Of a stretch of DNA of 64,000 nucleotides, positions 56,700 through 64,000 are shown in pieces. The DNA is from Verrucomicrobiaceae bacterium (GTDB taxonomy: Bacteria > Verrucomicrobiota > Verrucomicrobiia > Verrucomicrobiales > Verrucomicrobiaceae). A model generated the notes under the pieces. It was not told the origin of the DNA. It made no database searches and worked only from the letters and a program-made list of their open reading frames with translations. Location: contig CANNQP010000001.1 in the NCBI GenBank assembly GCA_947507875.1, positions 248,001 to 312,000 on the forward strand. The letters are read 5' to 3'. A program made the translations under genes and the position numbers. Position 1 is the first letter of the stretch. Each line of letters opens with the position of its first letter.

Positions 56700-58100
56700 T
56701 CAAAAGTCGAACTGCAACTGCAGGTAGGCAAAGTGAGCACTGTCATCGCCACGAGTGGCGGTCTGAGTTTCGGTGAGATAGTCGCCGGGCAAGAAGTAGG
56801 AGTAGCCAGCCTGTAATGCGACATGGGGATTGAATTTATAGACCGCAGTGAGGTCGATTTCCTGACCGCGAAAGGTGCTGGCATTCTGAGCAGCAGCGGC
56901 ATTGCGGGCCACGGCAGTGACGCCGTTCACACGACGCCAGACGTCGGAATTGTCGTCATTCCAATAGAGGTGGTAGTCGATCATCACCTTTAGCTTCTTG
57001 GTGGGCTGAAAGCTGATGTTGAGCTGGGGATTGTGCATGTTGATCCAACCCGTGGTGTCCATGTAACCATAGAAAAGGTGGTTCGTGGGATAGAGATTCT
57101 GGAAAGTGCCCAGATCGCCGTCAGCAGCATCACTATCACCAGGGCTCCAATTGTATTGCAGGCCAATCCGGGGCTTCCATGCGTGGGTGAAATTGTAACC
57201 AACGCCCCAATGACCGGCAAAGGCGGTCAAATCACGGCCTGAAACCTCGCCAACTTGGAAAGCCATCTCCATCTCATAGTCGAAACCGCGTAGTTTTTTG
57301 GGATCACCCTTCCAAAGAGTGCCAATGGTCCAGAAGTCGGTATCTCCATTATCCAGCACAGCACCAAAATCACCGTTACCCTGATCCTTTTTGTGAAACA
57401 CATAGAGATCTGTGGTGAGGTTGAACGGGACGAGCTGCGTGGAAAGATAGGCACCGCTGAAGAGTGTCTGCGAGGTTTCTTCGGTGTCGAAGAACTGGCT
57501 CTTGTTCATTTGCGTGGTGTTAAAAACAACCGGACTGGAAGTGAAAAGATCGAACTGCCATTTATCAGACGCGTAACGGAGCTTAATCGCATCAAAGGTT
57601 CGCGCTTGGTTTAGCCATTCAAGAGGACCGACGAGGCGTTGATCACCATAACTCAAAAACTGCCGACCAACAGTGGCGCTGAGCCCTTTCTTGATGTCTC
57701 CCATCTGCACATAAGCCTTGAGGATGTCAAAGTAATCATCCCCTTCAGCAGCGAGTTGGCCTGGTATGTTTGGCCGACTCCCCCCCAATTCACGAACATC
57801 TTGCCCCTGGACATAAAACTTCATCCAGTCTGTCATTTGGTAGCCTAGACCTAAACGAAATCTTTGGAGAAGCCATGTCGCATCCTGAGGACCATTGATA
57901 GCGCTGTTGAAATCAAAGTTGTTTTCACGAGCCTCAAAGCGCATCTTTTCCTGCACATCGACGGTGAGTTTGCCTTCGAAAAAAGTGATGGGTGCATAGC
58001 CGGGAGGCGCAGCCGGCTTCGAGCTTGGGATTGATGCTAAGGGTGAGCCCGCAAAGGCGTGAGATGCTGATGCCAGCAATAGTAGTGAGGAGACTTTCAT
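56700..58100 (-). CDS. Alginate-export/porin-like outer membrane protein
   Basis: Signal peptide MKVSSLLLLASASHAFAG; beta-barrel pattern ending in aromatic YLQLQFDF. Confidence 0.8.
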   Translation of the reverse strand: MKVSSLLLLASASHAFAGSPLASIPSSKPAAPPGYAPITFFEGKLTVDVQEKMRFEARENNFDFNSAINGPQDATWLLQRFRLGLGYQMTDWMKFYVQGQDVRELGGSRPNIPGQLAAEGDDYFDILKAYVQMGDIKKGLSATVGRQFLSYGDQRLVGPLEWLNQARTFDAIKLRYASDKWQFDLFTSSPVVFNTTQMNKSQFFDTEETSQTLFSGAYLSTQLVPFNLTTDLYVFHKKDQGNGDFGAVLDNGDTDFWTIGTLWKGDPKKLRGFDYEMEMAFQVGEVSGRDLTAFAGHWGVGYNFTHAWKPRIGLQYNWSPGDSDAADGDLGTFQNLYPTNHLFYGYMDTTGWINMHNPQLNISFQPTKKLKVMIDYHLYWNDDNSDVWRRVNGVTAVARNAAAAQNASTFRGQEIDLTAVYKFNPHVALQAGYSYFLPGDYLTETQTATRGDDSAHFAYLQLQFDF

Positions 58101-58937
58101 CTTGGAGTTATTGTTGATTATATCGAACTTTGACTTTGCGGCGGCTTGAAGGGAAAACCTGTGGTTTGAGGCCCAGGTTAATGCCAAGAACAGCCACGTT
58201 TGTGCCAAAGCCAGGCTCTGAGATCGAAAGCTTCTTGAATCCTATTCGTGTTTTCGATGAATATTGTTCATACACAATGCATGCGCATTTTCGCCAAAAA
58301 CCCTAAGCTAAGCCGATGAATTAGGCATTCTTTACCCTTAACCGATCTCTAACTGAATCATCATCGACTCTTTAATCTACATTTTGAATTCATCGGCATG
58401 ATACATACGATCTCCCTTTTGGAGAGAATGCCGGATGAACAAAACATAACATTTTCCGCTTAAGCATACTTCAGCATTAAGGATGGAAGGTATGAAAGCC
58501 ACGAAGCCTCCTTACAGCCAGTGTCCTCACATGGCACTTGGCGGAAGATAGATCATGTTTCGCAGAATAGCATCTCATCACATTCACACCTGTGAGCAAG
58601 GCTAACCAAAGGACCTCTTATCACTTCTATGGAGTGGCGTCGTATCACCATCAAAACTGCATCATTGCCCTTATGATGCCCTCATGCATCCAGGTTAAAC
58701 AACTCTTTTGCCACTTCATGACACACATCAAAAGAGTAAGATCAGAGTAACTTCAAAACATGAGCTCAAGTGTCCGATTGCGATTCAAAAGCCATCAACG
58801 AATCATTAGACACCATCACCATGAAATGCTTCGTGAACTTGAGGCGCATACTTAAATTCCGATTAGACGCTCACGATAGAATTTAGCTTGTGAAGCCTTT
58901 CGCTACAAAAGACTGATCGTCCATCGAGAGAAGCACC

Positions 58938-59810
58938 TCAGACTCTAACAAACCTCTTCGAAATGTTCATCTCGGTGGCCATGTCGGGGGAAGGCTTGAA
59001 CTCTGGCTCAAGGCTGGGACGGATGTGGGATTTGTCGTTGAGGAAGGTGATGAGGTGCTCGCGCAGCTCGTAGTAACGCGGGTCTTCCATGATCTCCTTG
59101 CGACTGCGTGGACGCTCGAAAGGGATCTTTAAGATATCGCCAACCTCAGCTTCGGGGCCGTCGGTCATCATGATGACGCGGTCGGAAAGGAAGATGGCTT
59201 CATCGACATCGTGCGTGACCATGAGCGTGGTGATGCGATTGCGACGCCAGAGGTCGAGCAGCACTTCTTGAAGCTCGTAGCGCGTGAGGGAGTCGAGCAT
59301 GCCAAAGGGCTCATCGAGCAGCAGCATTTTCGGCTGCAAGGCAAAGGCGCGTGCGATGCCGACGCGCTGGCGCATGCCCTGGGAGAGCTCGCCGGGATAT
59401 TTGTGCATGGCATCGGCGAGTCCAACGATGCTGAGGTAGTACTCGACCATCTGGCGGCGCTCGGCCTTGCTGGCGGTGAAATAGACCTGGTTCACGCCGA
59501 GCATGACGTTTTCAAACGCGCTCATCCAAGGCAGCAGGCAAGGCGACTGAAAAACGATGCCGCGATCCGGCCCCGGGCCGACGGCTTCTTTGCCGGCAAG
59601 GATCATGTTGCCCTTCGAGAGATCGCTCAAACCGGCGACCATCATGAGGACGGTGCTTTTGCCGCAACCGCTGTGGCCGATCAGCGTGGTGAACTCGCCC
59701 TCCTTGAGCTTGAGATTGAAGTCTTTGACAATGGTGGCCGGACCTTTGGGCGTGTCGTAGATCTTCCAAAGGCGATCCAGTTCGAGCATGGGGAGCTTGT
59801 GCGTGCTCAT
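58938..59810 (-). CDS. nrtD: Nitrate/nitrite ABC transporter ATP-binding protein
   Basis: [51 protein letters not shown]. Confidence 0.88.
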   Translation of the reverse strand: MSTHKLPMLELDRLWKIYDTPKGPATIVKDFNLKLKEGEFTTLIGHSGCGKSTVLMMVAGLSDLSKGNMILAGKEAVGPGPDRGIVFQSPCLLPWMSAFENVMLGVNQVYFTASKAERRQMVEYYLSIVGLADAMHKYPGELSQGMRQRVGIARAFALQPKMLLLDEPFGMLDSLTRYELQEVLLDLWRRNRITTLMVTHDVDEAIFLSDRVIMMTDGPEAEVGDILKIPFERPRSRKEIMEDPRYYELREHLITFLNDKSHIRPSLEPEFKPSPDMATEMNISKRFVRV

Positions 59811-60727
59811 GCAGCCACCTCCACTTCTTCGCGTTTGTCGGCGGTGCGGCGTTTCGGACCGGTGCGGTTAAGGAATTGCAGGCTGTTCACGGTGGTGAGG
59901 TCTTCAGGCAGGATGTCCGGCAGCGTGAGCTTGAGGTTGGTCTTCGCTTTCGAGCGGCCTTTGGCATCGAGCAGCGTGGTGATGAGCTGCGTGCGCAGTT
60001 TTTTGAATTGGGGATCGTGATTGATCGTTCGGCGGTCACGCGGCCGGTCGAGGTCGATGATCATCGGCTCGCCGAGCGTAGCGGGCGCGGTGGGCAGCAG
60101 CGGGATGACCTTGTCGGCGACGAGGATGGCTTCATCGGGGTCGTTGGTGATCCAGATGACGGTGGTTTTGTTTTTCATCCAGATCTCGCTGATCTCATCC
60201 TGAAGCGTGGCACGTGTCAAAGCGTCCAAAGCGCTCAAAGGCTCGTCCATGAGCAGCACCTTCGGATTCATCGCCAGCGTGCGAGCGACGGACACCCGCT
60301 GACGCATGCCGCCGGAGAGCTCTTTGGGCAGTTTGTGTGCCGCAGGCGTCAGTTTGACCATCGCGATGTATTTGGAGATGTACGCCTTGCGCTGTTCTGG
60401 CGTCCAATCCTTGAAAACCTCATCCACCGCGAGCGCGATGTTTTCTTCGACAGTGAGCCATGGAAGCAGCGAGTAGTTCTGGAAGACCAATCCGCGATCC
60501 GGGCCTGGTTCGGTGATCTTTTTGCCTTCGATGAGCGCTTCGCCCGTGTCCGGCTTCACGAGACCGGAGATCAAATTGATCAGCGTGCTCTTCCCAGAGC
60601 CCGAGTAGCCGACGATGACGACGAACTCGCCTTCTTCGACACTGAGGTTGATGTCCTTGAGGACTTCGGTTCGCGAACCGTTGTGACCGTAGCCTTTGGA
60701 GGCACCTTTGATTTCGATAAGCGGCAT
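59807..60727 (-). CDS. nrtC: Nitrate/nitrite ABC transporter ATP-binding protein
   Basis: [52 protein letters not shown]. Confidence 0.85.
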   Translation of the reverse strand: MPLIEIKGASKGYGHNGSRTEVLKDINLSVEEGEFVVIVGYSGSGKSTLINLISGLVKPDTGEALIEGKKITEPGPDRGLVFQNYSLLPWLTVEENIALAVDEVFKDWTPEQRKAYISKYIAMVKLTPAAHKLPKELSGGMRQRVSVARTLAMNPKVLLMDEPLSALDALTRATLQDEISEIWMKNKTTVIWITNDPDEAILVADKVIPLLPTAPATLGEPMIIDLDRPRDRRTINHDPQFKKLRTQLITTLLDAKGRSKAKTNLKLTLPDILPEDLTTVNSLQFLNRTGPKRRTADKREEVEVAA

Positions 60728-60733
60728 ACGAAA

Positions 60734-61167
60734 CTTATGATTTACGATTTATGACTTATGATTTGGAATGGCGTTCCTATGACGAACTAAGAGCTCAAAG
60801 AACGGACCATGGACTTTGCGGTGCGAGTCCTCACGATGGTGGATGCGCTGCCGAAGACGACGGCTGGCAAAACGGTCGGAAATCAGATCGCGAGAAGCGG
60901 AACCTCGGTGGCGGCGAATTATCGGGCTGCTTTGAGGGCCAAGTCGGATGCTGATTTCATCAACAAGATCACGATTGTACTCGAAGAGGCCGACGAAAGC
61001 GGGTTTTGGATCGAACTGGCCAAAAAAGCCAAGTTGCTGCCCAGCAAGCGTCTGAAGGCCCTTCTTCAAGAAGCCGAGGAACTCACGAAAATCTTCAACG
61101 CCACGCGAGCAACGACCAAGCGCCGCACGGCCCGAAATCATAAGTCGTAAGTCGTAAATCATAAATG
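60734..61167. mobile_element. Candidate four-helix-bundle element: AAATCRT heptad arrays bracketing an S23/IVP gene
   Basis: Left array cttatgatttacgatttatgacttatgattt; right array aaatcataagtcgtaagtcgtaaatcataaat. Confidence 0.75.
60809..61150 (+). CDS. Four-helix-bundle protein (23S rRNA intervening-sequence protein family)
   Basis: MDFAVRVLTMVDALPKTTAGKTVGNQIARSGTSVAANYRAALRAKSDADFINKITIVLEEADESGFWIELA; antisense to surrounding nrt genes. Confidence 0.9.
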   Translation: MDFAVRVLTMVDALPKTTAGKTVGNQIARSGTSVAANYRAALRAKSDADFINKITIVLEEADESGFWIELAKKAKLLPSKRLKALLQEAEELTKIFNATRATTKRRTARNHKS

Positions 61168-61171
61168 ATGC

Positions 61172-62059
61172 TCAGGCAGTTTTGAACCGGCTTTCGACGA
61201 CACTCATGAGTCGGTCGAGGAGGTAGCCGATGAGGCCAATGGTGAGGATGCAGAGGATGATGTGGGCGTAGCTGTTGGCGTTGTATTGCTGCCAGAGGAA
61301 GCCGCCGACACCTGGGCGACCGGTGAGCATCTCCACGGCGACGATGACGAGCCAGGCGATGCCGAGGCTCAGACGGAAGCCGGTGAACATGTAAGGCAGC
61401 GTGGCGGGCACGAGGACCTTCCAGAGCGTCTTCCATTTCGAGAGTTTGAGCACCTTGGCGACATTCAAGTAGTCCACCGGCACGGCGCGGACACCGACGG
61501 CGGTGTTCATCACGGTGGGCCACATGGCGCAGATGGCGATGGTGAAGAGCGCGGCGGCATCGGAGGCACCGAAGGTCGTGCGACCATCGCCATCCATGAT
61601 TTTGACGCCGCTGAAAAGAATCATGCCCAGTGGCAGCCAGGCGAGCGGTGAAACGGGCCGAAGCACCTGAATGATGGGATCAAAGGCTTTCGTGAACGGT
61701 TTGGAGAGGCCGAGGAAGAAGCCAATCGGCGTGCCGATGATGAGCGCGATGAAATAACCCTGCGCCACGAGCACGAGTGACATCCAGGTGAAGCGGAGAA
61801 TGCCTTGGTCCAGCTCACCACGCTTGGCGAAGGGCTCGACGATGTAGGGCTTGCTGGCTGTCCAGGTCTCGACGGGCGTGGGCAGATCGGCGGAGAGGCC
61901 TTCACGCTTGGTGATTTTGACCTTGTCGCCGAAATCATCGACCTTTTCCGTCACCACAGACTTTCCGGCGATGGCATACCAGAAGACGCAGGTGATCAGT
62001 ATGGCAACCAACGGCAGGAAGATGGAGTCGAGTTTGTATTTGTGGATGAGGGGATGCAT
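61172..62059 (-). CDS. nrtB: Nitrate ABC transporter permease
   Basis: LGLSKPFTKAFDPIIQVLRPVSPLAWLPLGMILFSG; GFRLSLGIAWLVIVAVEMLTG. Confidence 0.92.
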   Translation of the reverse strand: MHPLIHKYKLDSIFLPLVAILITCVFWYAIAGKSVVTEKVDDFGDKVKITKREGLSADLPTPVETWTASKPYIVEPFAKRGELDQGILRFTWMSLVLVAQGYFIALIIGTPIGFFLGLSKPFTKAFDPIIQVLRPVSPLAWLPLGMILFSGVKIMDGDGRTTFGASDAAALFTIAICAMWPTVMNTAVGVRAVPVDYLNVAKVLKLSKWKTLWKVLVPATLPYMFTGFRLSLGIAWLVIVAVEMLTGRPGVGGFLWQQYNANSYAHIILCILTIGLIGYLLDRLMSVVESRFKTA

Positions 62060-62062
62060 CGG

Positions 62063-62169
62063 AATTTATGATTTATGATTTTTGACTTATGATTTCCGAT
62101 CTGACCTCCCTCGCCGCTCCTTGTGGAGCGGTTTGGGAAATCAAAAATCGTAAATCATAAATCATAAAT
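62063..62169. repeat. Inverted AAATCRT heptad arrays around a GC-rich hairpin core, between nrtA and nrtB
   Basis: aatttatgatttatgatttttgacttatgattt ... ccgctcc-ttgt-ggagcgg ... aaatcaaaaatcgtaaatcataaatcataaat. Confidence 0.92.
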
Positions 62170-62176
62170 GGCTCGG

Positions 62177-63451
62177 TCAGCCCTTGATCGTCTTCACCGC
62201 GAAGGACGCGGCGTAGGCTTCGAGGTCGGCAGTGGGGTCGAATTTGACGCCGTCGAAGAGGGTTTCGGCGCTGGTATCGGCTCCGGCGTGGGCGTAGCCG
62301 ATTTCCTTCATGGCTTCTTCATAGATGTCGGAGCGCATGACCTGCTTGGCGACGCCTTCGTAGTCGGGAGCGCCTTCGACAAAGCCCCAGCGGCGGAGCT
62401 GCGTGAGCCACCACTTGGCGTATTTGGCCTGCGGGTAGTTGCAGTTGCGATCGCTGAAGATCATGTAGTTCGGGTCCTTGAACTTGCGTCCGTCGCCCAT
62501 GAGGTATTTGCCTTCGAGGCGGCCGAGGATGGTCTCCGGCGGGCAGTTGATGTAGGTGGCGGCGCTGACGATGTTCGCCTGCTCGGGGCGGTTCTCCATC
62601 TTGTCGAGCCACACGCTGGCCTCGTGCAGAGCCTTGAGCACGGCTTTGACGGTCTTCGGATTCTTCGCGGTGAACTCCTCGGTGAAGGCGCAGACTTTTT
62701 CAGGGTGATCCTTCCAAATCGCCTGCGTGGTGATGGAGGTGAAACCGATGTCTTCCGCGATGGTTTTCGCATTCCAAGGTTCGCCGACGCAGAAGCCGTC
62801 CATCTTGCCGACCTTCATGTTGGCTACCATCTGTGGAGGCGGCACGGTGATGAGAGAAACATCCGCGCCAGCACCGGCAGCATCGCCGGGATTGATGCCT
62901 CCCGCAGCGAGGTAGTAGCGCATCCACATCGCATGAGTTCCGGGCGGGAATGTCATCGCGAAGGTCATCGGCATGCCTTTGGCCTTGGCATCATCAACGA
63001 AGGGCTTCAGTGCCTTCGGATCATCGGTGACCTTGCCTTTGTAGGCGTTGCTGAGCGAGATGGCCTGGCCGTTGCGGTTCATGATCCACGGGACGACTAT
63101 CGGCTTCTTTGGAGCACCACCGAGGCCCATGGAGGAGGCGATCGGCATGCCGAGAAGCATGTGCGTGGCATGAATGTCGCCATTCGAGAGCGAATCACGA
63201 ATCGCAGCCCAACTCGCGCCTTTGCTCACGGTGGAGTTGATGCCGTATTTTTTGAAGAGGCCTTTTTCGTGCGCGATGACGATGGGCGAGCAGTCAGTGA
63301 GGGCGATGATGCCGAATTTGAGATCGGTGGTTTCTGGCGATTCATCGGCATAGGCGGAACCGACCCAGCCCGAGGGCAGACCGGAGAAGAGGGCGCCGAG
63401 GCCAGCGTGGCGGAGAATGTTGCGTCGTGTGAGCGGAGTGGTGGTGTTCAT
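62177..63451 (-). CDS. nrtA: CmpA/NrtA family nitrate ABC transporter substrate-binding protein
   Basis: LKFGIIALTDCSPIVIAHEKGLFKKYGI; MKVGKMDGFCVGEPWNAKTI; Tat/signal-like N-terminus. Confidence 0.93.
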   Translation of the reverse strand: MNTTTPLTRRNILRHAGLGALFSGLPSGWVGSAYADESPETTDLKFGIIALTDCSPIVIAHEKGLFKKYGINSTVSKGASWAAIRDSLSNGDIHATHMLLGMPIASSMGLGGAPKKPIVVPWIMNRNGQAISLSNAYKGKVTDDPKALKPFVDDAKAKGMPMTFAMTFPPGTHAMWMRYYLAAGGINPGDAAGAGADVSLITVPPPQMVANMKVGKMDGFCVGEPWNAKTIAEDIGFTSITTQAIWKDHPEKVCAFTEEFTAKNPKTVKAVLKALHEASVWLDKMENRPEQANIVSAATYINCPPETILGRLEGKYLMGDGRKFKDPNYMIFSDRNCNYPQAKYAKWWLTQLRRWGFVEGAPDYEGVAKQVMRSDIYEEAMKEIGYAHAGADTSAETLFDGVKFDPTADLEAYAASFAVKTIKG

Positions 63452-63452
63452 T

Positions 63453-64000
63453 CTAGATCAGATTTTTGTTCTTGTTTTGGTTTCGGGCGGTCTTGGCGGC
63501 GGCTGATTTTGGGGAAAGTGGTAACACATTGGATGTCCAACACTCAGCGAGTGCCCGAGCAGCCTCGGCACGCTCCGCCGGTGTGATGAGACCATGCTCG
63601 ACAAACTGCTCCATCAGCCAGCGTCCACGTTGCCACGTTGGCTCATTGGCATCACGTCGATGAAATATATAAAAGGTCGAGCTATCGACGACTCTACCGC
63701 ATCCGAGTTCTAAGGGACCACAAAGAGAACGCCGAAGAATGTCCTCGTTTTGATGGTGGAAGAAACCACTGCGAATCAGGATACCAGCAACCTCGGGTCG
63801 ATTCTCTGGCTGATCACAGAACGCACATGCTTCCTTGAGCGCATTGATAATGGCTGTGACCTGATCAGACCGTTTCGCGATCAATGCTTCTGTCGTTAGA
63901 AAAACCTTCTCTGGATGATTGGGGGCTAACTGCTCACTCGTCGCAGCGATCCAGCCGGCGCCAGAAACAACCGCAGAGCTATTGTAGGGTTCTCCCACAC
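63453..64000 (-). CDS. NrtA/NasS-like nitrate-binding protein, C-terminal part (start outside window)
   Basis: GEPYNSSAVVSGAGWIAATSEQLAPNHPEKVFLTTEALIAKRSDQVTAIINALKEACAFCDQPENRPEVAGIL. Confidence 0.8.
   Translation of the reverse strand, partial: VGEPYNSSAVVSGAGWIAATSEQLAPNHPEKVFLTTEALIAKRSDQVTAIINALKEACAFCDQPENRPEVAGILIRSGFFHHQNEDILRRSLCGPLELGCGRVVDSSTFYIFHRRDANEPTWQRGRWLMEQFVEHGLITPAERAEAARALAECWTSNVLPLSPKSAAAKTARNQNKNKNLI

Noticed and set aside
53204-62169. Heptad arrays as a CRISPR array
   Set aside because: Units are 7 bp without unique spacers and no cas genes are present
62168-63586. 472-aa plus-strand ORF opposite nrtA
   Set aside because: Shadow ORF over a well-supported NrtA frame

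Overview
The window looks like a Verrucomicrobia-type chromosome: DUF1592 cytochrome-type protein, DUF1080, FecR/ECF genes and nitrate assimilation genes. Taxonomy is inferred from gene content only. Three parts stand out. (1) 3.1-13.7 kb is a tightly packed type I restriction-modification operon: hsdM, an Abi-like gene, a duplicated hsdM 3' end, hsdS, a three-gene cassette (MBL hydrolase, 4-TM protein, cyclase-like protein), then hsdR. A tRNA-Pro lies just downstream. Its hsdM, hsdS and hsdR genes carry in-frame copies of a palindromic element with CCCTCACCC...GGGTGAGGG ends. One copy in hsdR is expanded by a DUF559 endonuclease domain between two hairpins, which resembles an undescribed self-contained mobile element with short satellite copies. 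(2) 14-48 kb is mostly ordinary housekeeping: lgt, folA, aspS, tatA, glnB, rnhB, fba, rpsB-tsf, mcsAB and transporters. (3) 48.5-64 kb is a nitrate assimilation cluster with several classes of short repeats at gene junctions and inside ORFs. These include inverted AAATCRT heptad arrays, one pair of which brackets a four-helix-bundle (S23/IVP) gene. All calls come from reading the sequence and the supplied ORFs; no searches were run.
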